A stretch of DNA of 64,000 bases from Paragonimus skrjabini miyazakii. Lineage: Eukaryota; Platyhelminthes; Trematoda; Plagiorchiida; Troglotrematidae. Position 1 is the stretch's first letter, and each line of letters begins with the position of its first letter. Made by a program: the position numbers and the translations under genes. The notes under the pieces were generated by a model that did not search any database, was not told the origin of the DNA, and worked only from the letters and a program-made list of their open reading frames with translations. Of the stretch, positions 49,901 to 60,263 are shown one piece after another. Where the stretch lies: contig JTDE01000699.1 in assembly GCA_014338405.1 (NCBI GenBank), forward strand, positions 59,255 to 123,254, given 5' to 3'.

Positions 49901-52900
49901 ATTTCTTCGCGAAGGCTACAGGACAATATGCTTTGTTTTTTCGCACTAATTTCAATAGGTGAGCACTACATTTAAATTGAGAACGCAAAGCCGAACGTAT
50001 TCTTTTCTCTATAATTTAGTTTATTAAAGAAAACTCACATTTCGAATAGCTACCAGCCACATTCCACCTTGGTATTAAACACAACGTTCCAACGCATACG
50101 AATGATCTTTCACAACTTCGGATTGTTGTGTCATTCAGATGTGGTTCCATAAGACTACAGGGTTTGGACACGCTAATATATTCCGTGAGTTGGCGGTCGA
50201 TTACAGCAATACCTTTGTACTATCATCAATAACAACTCATCCTTACGCTTGAAAAGTCGGTGCACTTTCTGTTTGTAACTGCATCAAAGGGAGATGTCAA
50301 GGACAGTTTATTGTGACCAACAGTGAGGCATCTTCACAAAGATAGGCGTTACTTGTGCAAAGGTTGATGTCGCCGAACGGTTCCTTAAAACGGATGCGCC
50401 CTTAATGTTGAAAACGTAGTGTCTAACGCGTTGTGGCAGATTTGAAGTTCTAGGGACACTGCAACGGAGAGTCAGCCTCATGAATAGCATCCTAAAGTTA
50501 GCTGCAAAACTGTTGAATAAATTTACGTCCATTGGCAGTCAACGGACGAAAGAATCTTTTTAGGACAAACAAACTTCCACTCAAATGTTCATTGCAAACT
50601 TGGAAAGTTTAGGAAGCGCCGTGGATGTTGAATGGAATTCTCCGGCTCCATAAATAGGAACGTGGGACTGAACTGTTGTGGTTTAAGGGTAGTTCTCTGT
50701 ATCACATATCTCACACGTTTCTGAGGGCGTACATCCAATGCGATACACCTGCATTTACGGCTTCAGGAAACGGTACACAATTTACTTTTGTAAAGCCTTA
50801 TGTTTCTCGGTGCCTCAGCACACTGTCGTCAAGTTCATTCCCAATGTTCAATCTAGAGCTCCAGTAGAACATTTTGAAGACAATTTCAAACGTGCGTAAA
50901 AAAATTAAAATGGAAGGACGCACTAGTAATTAGCGACTGTCTTTCTTCTCGTGTACCATTTTTCGCCATATCAGACGATATCTAACTAAAAGCCACTAAC
51001 CAAAGTCTTTTTATGAAGATTTTTGTGACTGACTTTGGAAACTTTGAAGCCGACGATCCGGGGAACTTAACCCAAAAAAACAGAAGCACAGCCGGGCAGG
51101 TTCCGTGGCACTCGATGAGAGTTCTCTGATTTAGAAAACCGCGCTTATTTGCATACTAACCATAAATCTAGGCCGGTTTTTGACATTTGAAACGATAGTG
51201 ATATAAAACGTGGGCGTGAAATCCTTAGCCAAAACCAACCGTGCAAGTAATCTGAGACCGCATACAAATTTGTAGCAGTCACAGGATTAATAACTCAACG
51301 CTATACTATTCGAGGTCCTGCTGGATACAGCAGACAGAACACCAAATTCGGAACAACTGTGAGAGTTAACACCACTAGCAATACATAGGTACTTGATTCG
51401 AACACGAAAGTCGGTTTGGGATTTGAAAGGCAACGTAATATCTGGTGCAGACGAAGCAATGGTTGTTTTCGTAAAAAACGAACCCTTGCAATCGTGATAA
51501 GTGTAACACACCTATATAAATCTATCGTGCTTTGTTCGCCCGAGAAGTAGTTACTTCGTTTGTGTTTTTTTCTGTCATTTTACGTTCACCTAACACCTGA
51601 TCCACTATTTCAATATCAACCGAACGACGGTCACAAGCTTGTATGCTATAACATGTAATTGTTTAATCTGTCTAGGCTTTGTGACCAGTTTTCAATATAG
51701 ATGGCAAATAGGCTCTGCCCCGTTCCTTACCCAATTAGTACAGAATTGGACTGGGGATGAACATAACATATCTGGTTTAGTTATTCTACATATCAAGCCA
51801 GTTTGAACCGAATGTAGCATTTTGGAAGATACATTGTCTTGTTCCCATATAAGGACTTTGTGTGCGTGCTTAGTATAAAACCCTAGTCAGACCCAGCAGT
51901 TTGTTTAAAAGGATTTACACTGTCCTGTTCGAACATCATCATCCGTCGGCAGTCAACCTACAAAGCTAGGTTGGAAGGGTAAAACGAAATTCGTTTTACA
52001 GCGTGATTCGGGAATTGGTGCTAACTGTCTTAAATTATGAAGAAGTTAAGTTTCAACAATAGATACTGTTACATAAAATTCGGTCACCAGATCTACTGAG
52101 ACTTCATGACACACTTCAATAATCTCGATTTAGTATGCTTAACTAACCCACTACATCATCTAGGAGCGGTTGCCCATGCATAAATGACGGAAATGTATCG
52201 ATTATTTTGCACGGTCGATACACACTGACAAAACTATACATGTAAGAAATATTGTGCAAGTCATCGAAAAACACGAGAACACAAGAATTGCTACAAAAGT
52301 CCAAACCCAAGCACATGCAAAAGGATCCCAATGATCCGTCCAGCGAAGTCGGCTGTCGTCAGTTATCAGATTTAATGACTCAGGATAACACATATCGTTG
52401 GCTGTAAATGTTATTTAACGTGATATTTTGCGATAATCAACAGAAAAGCCGCATCGATAAGATTGTTTCTGGGACGTTATCACTGTTTTAGTAATATCTC
52501 AGTGCAGTTTACTCAGAACTTTTCTAGCTACTGCATGGACCATTAGCAATTTCGACCGAAGTCTTATTTACACATACATTCATCTACCTGGGTACATATA
52601 AAATACAATCACGAACACGAATTCATTAGGTTCATGGAAAGATTACGAAAGTGGTAGAGGCTAAATCCTCTTGAGTTTACTTGATTTTGTGTTGGATGGC
52701 TGAGAACAACTGAATGCCAGAAAATACAATCGCTTCACCAAACCTGATTGTGAGAGTTGACAGCTCCAAGAGACGGAATAAACAAGCCAACTAAGGGGGA
52801 ATGAAGGGATGGATGAACAGCACAGAAATCATCAACAGGCCACTTTTTCCGTGGTAACTGCAGAGAACATGCTCCAGGTTAAACGAAACTGAACATAGGT

Positions 52901-54200
52901 AATACCACAGCTTTAATCATGACTAAATAATTCGACTTAGTTATCCTAAGTATCCAAAGTAATGGCAATGAATATCTACGAGAAAATACAATATGAAATG
53001 CATGCTTTTTAATTTCCAACGAAATTCAGTATGTTAAACTAACTGAATATTTCAGTTCTACAAATTATTGGAGAACAACTGTTTGATTTTGAAACCTATC
53101 CCGAAAGTACTCCAAATAAAAGGCCAGTCAGTAAGACCTGCCTAGGGAATTAAATATTTCACAGGATAGCCTGCAGTGTTATTATTGAAAATAGTACTTT
53201 GCATTTTCTTTAGTTCGAACAATAAAATCAGAGACGTTATCTAAAACGATCTATACTGTGTCAGAGCATGGTAGATGTTTATCGGTACGAAAAATGCTGG
53301 TAGCCGAACTTAATAGTTCGTTGAAAGAGCTCACGAGCATCAACTATCCTTTGCGGTCCCTTCAGTTCATTAGGAACCGAGAAAATTAGAAGTTTGTAAA
53401 ATGGTGATGTCTCTAATTCATTCCTTTAAAAGAGATGATGGGAGCACACTAATGCCGAATAAAGTTCAGACAGCCTACAACCGTCAGTGCTTCCATCCCA
53501 ACATTTCCAGCCAAACAGCTGGCCCCATACACCGCTAAATCACGTGTCATCATACATCAGTGTGATTGTGGATACTCACACGTTGTCAGAACTGGACACC
53601 AGCTGTAAACTAGGGTTAGTTAACACACGTCGACTTGTGTCGGGCACCAGATTACGCGGCCGATTGATGTACTCTCAACGGCCACCACCATCACCTAAAC
53701 ACACAGGCCGCTTACAGTAGCCACAACACGGAGCTTACTGATGACTTGCAGTAAACCTGTACTCCCAATAAGTCGAGGTTTGTCTAAATGATGACCAGTC
53801 TTCATCATTCCGGCTAAACATTTGACAGCAAAAACACGAGCCTATCTGCACAATAAAAAAAACGCTTTTCACCAATTCTTTGATCTGGACAGGATAGGGT
53901 CTGGGTATTAATAGACTATCGACATATTATCGTTATCGGATTTGGGCTGACAAATTGAACACTTTTGTAAACATAGAAAATGACTATAGCATCTACAGTG
54001 TAGCATGGAACTATGGACCACATCTTTCAAATATATCAGGTGAAGAGGATACTTCATTTAGTTTAGCTGTTGCTTATTCATTCTTGAAATCGTTTAACCA
54101 TTTGCGATTGGCCTACATGACGGTAAAGCAAACTTATTATAACAGCTGAGATGTGTGATTTGTAAAGATTCCCGTCACCTCGAGTTAAGTTTCTCGGCCT

Positions 54201-54249
54201 GTGTGATACTGATGAGACTCAGCTAGGACGAAACAATTGTCCGCTACTT
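54201..54249 (+). ncRNA. Second, distinct hammerhead-like motif
   Basis: Core CTGATGA at 54209-54215, stem II segment GACT/GGAC around loop CAGCTA with one mismatch, GAAA at 54230-54233, and palindromic stem III ACAATTGT (54233-54240), then C54241 as cleavage base. The TAGGACGAAAC string resembles the classic Sm-alpha type core more than the local SINE ribozyme. Stem I is poor (two A-C mismatches and wobbles), so activity is doubtful. No SINE tail or PLE coding sequence lies on the same strand nearby, so the parent element is unknown. Confidence 0.6.
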
Positions 54250-54871
54250 ATTTCGTGTACACTAGGATCAGTTGCTTGCGCCATGTCTGTTAGTACAACA
54301 TTCAAATTGAACACAGGTTAACATAGGTTACGATGAATACAAAAATATGTATCTTCTTGAAATGCACTACAGAATGTTGGTCGAAAAAAAGGAAACTAAC
54401 AAGGTGGATTGCAACTGTTCACCTAACCCCAAAACGCATGTCCAATGATGACGATACTTGACAATTTTCAACAAAGTTATTGATTGGTTACGGTGTTGCT
54501 TGTCTATGCAGATTAGTGTCAATCAGGCATGTTTATCTACTGAACAGCAAACAAGGTTCATCAACGAGTTCCGAAACGTGAGTCCTGACCAGAGGCAAAT
54601 AAAACGTTCCCAACGGTATGATTTAGAACGCATTCTAGTAGGATAAGTTGTATTTCTGAAAATGACAGTCTTTCCACTTAGAAGTTGTGCAAAGGATAGA
54701 TTGTGACGGAGAGAGTGGAATTAATATATTTCACTTGAATTGGTCAAACATAGGCTTCCTAACATTGATTACCTGTTTTTAAATATACGCCTGACCAAAT
54801 GCGTGCTTTTATATGAAGGGATGGGAAAGATGTAATTGGATATTGAAGCAAAAACCGATTCTCACGTACTC

Positions 54872-54888
54872 ATATATATATATATATA
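54872..54888. repeat. AT dinucleotide microsatellite
   Basis: About eight uninterrupted AT units. No other feature is attached. Confidence 0.85.
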
Positions 54889-55288
54889 AGCACCTGTTCT
54901 CAGCATAGGACTGATAAATTCTGTCGCGATCAACGATAGATGACCAGTTTTCATTGTCTGATAAGTATGTACCTTAAGTATAATTATTTAGTTAACAAAT
55001 TAGTTTAGCAGAGTAGCTGAAGATATAAGTTCCGAATCAATCAACGTATACGTGTCCATACATTGAGATTAGGGAATTTGTTCAAAAATACCCAGTGAAG
55101 TCGTGAGAACGACAAAGTAGCGAACAAGACTTGTTTTCTGTGTTCGATCATCAAGCCAATTACAACACGATAAATATGAAAGCAGTAACTGGGTGAGTCA
55201 GAAAAATTGTCAGTAGATGTTATGGACAGCGTGTTTGTTATCATTTGCGCAATCAGTGTTCCAAATCGTGGGCGTGATTGATTGTGGG

Positions 55289-56630
55289 CCAGGGGAGCTT
55301 ATGTGCCCGCATGAATTTCTTCTGAGCGCAGAGGTCACGGTTGCGTAGTCGGATCCTAATGGCCTCAGTAACGGTCAACATCCGGAATCTCACCATTTTT
55401 GATCGGCTGCTTGGCCCTCGACAGACAATCTGTAAAGCGTTTGTCTTACTGACAGAATGATTAGGTTACTGATAAGTAGTCAGGGATTTGGTTTATTTCA
55501 ATGTGAACATCACCTATAATTGTTCGCAGCTGTCGCATTCCCATAAACTATCCAGTCAGTCAGTCAAATGAGCAGCAATCGCGCTTGAAACAGTTTTAAC
55601 CACACCGCTATTCAACCACGCAGGATGATGTTCACGCACGCTGTCAGACAATCGCCTTGTAGTACGGCCAATTGATGATGCTCGATGCGAGCAAACAAAT
55701 GAGTACACACAACAACTGGTTGTAGAACATGGAAGCTTCTCCTTGGGTTATGATATAATAACGGGTGTTGAACGGAAATTCACGCACATTTGAGCGACAA
55801 GGTAGGTTGTTTCGACTGACTTTTTGGGCTTTCTTGAGATAACTTCGGCTATAGGATCTCCCTTGAAAGGAAGATTAATAAATGCAAGTTCCTTATTCAC
55901 AGAGGATGGCTTAAGTTTCAACTCTACCGTCTGCATCACCTTCTGAATGAACCGCATTGAGTGAGCATTCTGCAAAAACACTTCTTGTAGAAAGTCCAGC
56001 TCCGTTTGAAAAGTGTCAGGGGTGCAGATTTCTAACGCCCTACCCGTCAGCCATCGTATGAGGTTTCACTTTTGACTTAAAGAACCGAAACTGTCAAAGT
56101 TAATGTATTGGCCATTCCAAGTTTGGTTTTTACACACATTTAGTTGGGGTGAACCATCTTCTCGTCTTGCTATGTCAACATCCAAGAAATTTAGTTGGCC
56201 ATTGTTGTCTGACTCCTGAGTGAATCCATTACTGCTATGGGCTGAGTTGAAGGCTGCCATAACTCCGTCCATGATAGAATTCTCGTTGATGACGCAAAAG
56301 ATGTCATCAACATAACGTTTGTAGAATGTAAACTGTTCAACGACCGCACTCAATTGGTTAGTCTCCAGTTTGCTCATGAAAACGTCAGCTAACAGGGGAC
56401 CTAGAGACGAGTCCATTGCCATCCCATCTCTCTGTCGATAGATTGCATTGGTGGACAGAATCTGAACATTATCCGTACAAAGCATCAGCAGTTCTCTCAT
56501 TTCATCTTTTGCTGTTTCACTTTTGGTGTGTGACGTTGCATCCCCAATGAAGTATTTTGGTACAGTTAACAATTGTTTAGAAAGTACATATAATATTTCA
56601 TCTACCGCGATCTGATTATTTGACGTAGGC
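55289..56630 (-). mobile_element. Penelope-like element: RT plus GIY-YIG endonuclease, disabled
   Basis: Read on the minus strand, one frame runs through most of a PLE. The RT part has RELLMLCTDNVQI, DGMAMDSSLGPLLADVFM (usually MGSPLGP; here Gly is replaced by Asp), the catalytic YKRYVDDIFCVI, LNFLDVDIARREDG, and a damaged YRKPTWTGQY-like block. An in-frame TGA at 56066-56068 lies where relatives have Arg. The frame then continues through FINLPFKGD to an in-frame TAA at 55748-55750, and on into the GIY-YIG domain (CVYSFVCSHRASSIGRTTRR, with the second signature strand changed from YIG to SIG), HHPAWLNSG and IAAHLTD. There a SINE (about 55450-55560) interrupts it; beyond the SINE come KTNALQIVCRG, the catalytic-Glu strand LTVTEAIRIRLRN and the end KLPW. 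The N-terminal third is missing beyond about 56630. The element is dead. Confidence 0.88.
55450..55560 (-). repeat. 5'-truncated hammerhead SINE nested in the PLE
   Basis: The tail signature is in reverse complement (CGCAGCTGTCGCATTCCCAT at 55525-55544), followed on the minus strand by ATTGAAATAAACCAAATCCC and GACTACTTATCAGTAA, the same sequence that follows the first tail in the 40.5 kb insertion. The tRNA head and ribozyme are absent. It interrupts the PLE endonuclease between the LTD and KTNAL segments. No clean target-site duplication is visible. Confidence 0.8.
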
Positions 56631-59189
56631 TACAAATACCAGTCTGACTAAAAGACTTTGCGTGCATCTATCCAGTCCAAGTGCAACAATCAAACCGTGG
56701 TTATGTAGGTTCTATGTCTCGCAATCATAATAAAAGACCATGTCTCATCGCAAACGGTTGGCCTCAGTGTCATTTCTTAGTAATAAATAACCTACTGCTC
56801 TTGAATACCCGATCAGTATTCGATAATCCACACATGACTGCTTCCTTTTGGATCGTTATTGGAAATGTTTTGACTATGATGATAAGCTGTTCACCCGTCC
56901 CTTCACTTTGTCAGATATTGCTATGAATGCACTGAATCACGTTTGTATCGCTGATTGCATTGTAATGAATTTTCTGAGTTTTCGCATCAGCTTAATCTAT
57001 CAACTCGTTAATAATGGTGTGGTGATTGAACAGATAGGGCTTATAATTTTGTCTCCTTCAATTAGTCACACTGTATGAACAGGATTTTCGTATGTGATGG
57101 TGTCACCTGTTAAGAGTTTGCCACTTATCTTGAAGTGTGAGAAACTATAAGAATATGGGGTCACAGATTCCCATGTCTGGAACAGAAGATACAGGCAGGG
57201 TATAAAAGTGATCGACTGTTGAATTTGTCCCTAGTGAATGGTCGAGTGGACATGATGAGTCCTCCTTACAAAACCACATACTACACAGGACCAGAATATT
57301 GGATCACGGCAACACCTTGTGATCAATGTATAAACCATATGCTCTTATCCCTTACACGCGACCCGTCAGCATGATGAAACAAAGTAAGTTTTCGGATCGC
57401 TTTACCAAATTGGCTGACGCTACCTAACACCAAGCCACATCCAACGCCTACTCTATTTATGGCTTTCTCTGTTTCTCTGCCGAAAGCAATCAGACGTTCA
57501 AAACATTCGAACATTGTCCTGTGCCACTGAAGCTTCGACACAGTGTAATTATACGTATCAAACTGTTAATCGTAATCATCCATAATATGATAAGAAGCAA
57601 AAGAATTCCGTTTAGATTTCCTCAGGAGACGCCAGCATTTCATGTTAGTATTCATTTCAGATCAGCCGCCCCAAGAAGGACGACTGTAACTTCCATGCTA
57701 CTGTTAGTGTGTGACTCATCAAGGTATGATATATTTGACGACGCTAAGCACACTTTTTTCTCATCTATCTACTTCTATCATGCCATGTATCAAGTGGTCC
57801 CCACAACAGATGGCGTCTTTGTTATATACGGCAGTACACACGCAACTACAGACAAGCTGTAAACTGGCTAGACTGTGCCGGCTTGAGAGGAACGCACAGC
57901 GTGCGGAATTAATTATTTTAAGCGTACCTAATGACCTCATCATACCAGGTCGTCTGAACGATGACAGCTTTCACAGTTTGGTTTAAGGATTTTATTTATG
58001 AATACTTTAGCCCCAAATGTATTTATTCAAATGCAATTAGCCATCTTTGAACGCAGTGGGGTAGAAAAAGGTCAATCTGTACTCTGACCCTGCCAAATGT
58101 GACAGTCTTGACTCGTTAAACCTCTCACTAACAACACGACCCGTTTCGAAATTACTCCTTCGCCTCAGTTGTAGCTAAGTGAAATTATAGTGAAGTGATC
58201 TACTAGGATTACAGGTGGTGCTCAACAGATACCTGACATGGTTAAATCATGAACGCGATAGCTAGGTTTATCGCGATACTGTCATCGGTAAATTAACTTC
58301 AACTTAGATTCAACGAATATACTGCTGACTTCAGATAAAGATTAATAAAGCTTGATCATTAAAATTATTGGGGAAATGAAAGTTACGTTCTAGCTTCTAT
58401 TATCCGTGGTGACTAACCATTGTTATTCACATAGTGAAATGCTATTAACTTCGGCTCGAACTCTTTTTTGTCACTAATATATCTTTTCGTTCACTTTAAT
58501 TTTGTTCCGAACTAACTATCCTAAAGATATTGTTTTCTTCATCAGTTTTACCATTATATTTGCAGTGTGTGCTGATTAGAGCTCTATTCGTCAAATGTAG
58601 ACTAAGGCGTACAAAAGATTTTTCAATATCCTTTAATCTAAACATTTATATGCAGGATCTGCTGAAAATCATCACATTTTCTTAAACTTTCACAGCTGTA
58701 AGCAATAAGATGGAATCTTATATGTTCTTTTCTTATGTCACATGCGTTATATTTCATATTGAATTCCCCCTTTAAGAGGTTAGAAAATAGATAATAATGC
58801 GTTTATTTTAGATGGAATTATATATTGTCACCAAGCTTGATATTCTTGAAACGCTCTCATTCACAATTTCACTCTGGTACATCAACCATGAATACGGCAT
58901 TATATGTGTTTTGTAACTTATTGTCAATTTAACTGAACAGAGCGGAGATTTGTAATCTGGATGTATTTCACAGGTGAACCTAGTTAAACCTACTGTCTTA
59001 CGACAATGTATCACTAAACATTTTTATCAAGTTACATACAGTATGATAAAAATCTCAGTTCCATTCAACTTACAACCTCAGATAGAGAGCTTGAGTAACA
59101 GCTTCACATAACACGTCATTGTTCCCTCCTATTTTCATCCCATAATGCTATAAAACTCCAACCGATAATTTCAATTTTTTTATCCATTG

Positions 59190-59555
59190 AACATCACCCA
59201 TAATTGATCGCAGCTGTCGCATTCCCATAGACTTTCCAATCGGCCCATTTCGAAAAGAAGCATTAGACTCGAGGTTCGCTCTGATTAGATCTCGTCAGTA
59301 GTGCATATCGTTGCCACTGCCGGGACTTGAATCACAGCCACGCTGTTCATAAGGCAACCGTGTTTACAACTGCGCCATTGACCTCACAGTAGACAAGACC
59401 AACCTATCATACGTAAACTTTCAACCACTTTTGCTTGTGAGTAGTGATCGGGTTGCCCGATCGTCTCGATAAAAGGCACACTTACTGTCTTTTAACTTCA
59501 ATCGATAACCCCGCTATAAGGAATTCCTAGACAGATCGAAATCTCCAATCTCATT
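59190..59555 (-). repeat. Hammerhead SINE, minus-strand copy with leader
   Basis: On the minus strand this reads leader (GTTATCGATTGAAGTTAAAA, then AAAAGTGGTTGAAAG), tRNA head (GAGGTCAATGGCGCAGTTG; B box TGATTCAAGTCCC), hammerhead (59260-59304) and tail (AATGCGACAGCTGCGATC). It is the second most complete copy after that at 40.5 kb and confirms that the leader belongs to the element. The tail runs into a T-rich stretch (A-rich on the element strand) at its 3' end. Confidence 0.85.
59260..59304 (-). ncRNA. Hammerhead ribozyme motif, probably inactivated
   Basis: Core CTGACGA (plus-strand 59292-59298) and stem I GCACTA with TAATGC are kept with one mismatch, stem III CTCGAG is palindromic and GTC precedes the cut. 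However, GAAA has become GAAC and stem II has an A-G mismatch. GAAA is invariant in active hammerheads, so loss of activity is inferred. Confidence 0.75.
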
Positions 59556-59682
59556 GAAATATCGCCCAGCAGATTTAAGGAGATTGAAGATTTTGGTCTG
59601 TCTGGGAAGTCCTAATCGCGGGGTTATCGATTGGAGTTAACAGACAGTAACTGTACCTCTTATCGAGACAATCGGGCAACCT
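59450..59682. repeat. Foldback of two SINE leaders, ~103-bp arms
   Basis: Left arm (59450-59552, leader of the minus-strand SINE) and right arm (59579-59682, a leader-only fragment on the plus strand) are imperfect reverse complements around a 26-bp spacer. Shared blocks include GTTATCGATTGGAGTTAACA on the right against its near complement on the left. A transcript across it would fold into a long hairpin about 200 bases before the next TRPC exon. Confidence 0.8.
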
Positions 59683-59897
59683 GTATTGTTCGTCGTATAT
59701 CGGCTGCACTACCTCTTACAGGTACTTTGACGTATGCTACTGGATACGTCCGACTATCACTAGTTCACCCACCGCAATTCAACCATTGAGGTAATGTCAG
59801 ATGGTAACCTTTATATCCTTTTTTAATTGCAGTTTGAAATAAATCATTTTAACATATTTACAGACATTTTGTGTTTGTCGTTGCACCTCTCCATTAG

Positions 59898-60263
59898 AAT
59901 CACGCAGACACAGAGTGGAAATTTGCTCGCAGTAAGCTCTGGGTTGGCTACTTTGATGAAGGGTCCACAATGCCCCCACCCTTGAACACAATTGTCAGTC
60001 CAAAGTCTGTTTATCGTGCACTGTGTGGTATGTACGACCTGCTACTCAGATGTGCACACCGGTGCTCGTTCCAACGACAAATTCGTCCTGGTCCTCAGAG
60101 GGACTTTCTTCAACCAACTGGAGGAACGTCTGTCCCAGAGTGGGATCATATTGATCACAAACCAAGCGCTGGAATGAAGCATAGCACATGGCTTGGCACG
60201 ATAGTGCAGCGCTCAACCACGGATGAAGAATCGGCTGTAACCGATGGGAGTACAACCAACAGG
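59898..60263 (+). CDS. TRPC: TRPC-type cation channel, exon E: TRP box and proximal C-terminus
   Basis: Encodes residues 345-466. It starts NHADTEWKFARSKLW, which holds the TRP box region of TRPC channels, then YFDEGSTMPPPLN, the conserved proline motif, and SPKSVY. Next comes a hydrophobic-then-basic helix (LCGMYDLLLRCAHRC) like the one after this point in vertebrate TRPC4/5, and a Ser/Thr-rich tail. The acceptor is CTCTCCATTAG; the chosen donor is GTATGT at 60264 (phase 0), one codon before which the frame reads TNR. An earlier GTATGT at 60028 (phase 1) could end the exon at residue 388 instead. I prefer the longer form because the helix and its base composition look coding. The rest of the C-terminus, including any CIRB-like calmodulin/IP3R-binding helix, was not found downstream. 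Confidence 0.9.

Larger units (their letters stand above)
35592..59897 (+). other. TRPC intron D (24 kb)
   Basis: Donor GTACGT at 35592 and acceptor CTCTCCATTAG at 59887-59897, phase 0 on both sides. The joined protein SFQTIQ-NHADTEWKF matches TRPC channels without gap, so no exon is missing between. It contains a 9-bp tandem repeat at 36.48 kb, the complete hammerhead-SINE insertion at 40.5-41.0 kb, a separate hammerhead-like motif at 54.2 kb, an AT microsatellite at 54.87 kb, a PLE with nested SINE at 55.3-56.6 kb and a SINE foldback at 59.2-59.7 kb. A GC-richer patch at about 48.39-48.57 kb is unexplained. No nested host gene is supported. Confidence 0.8.
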
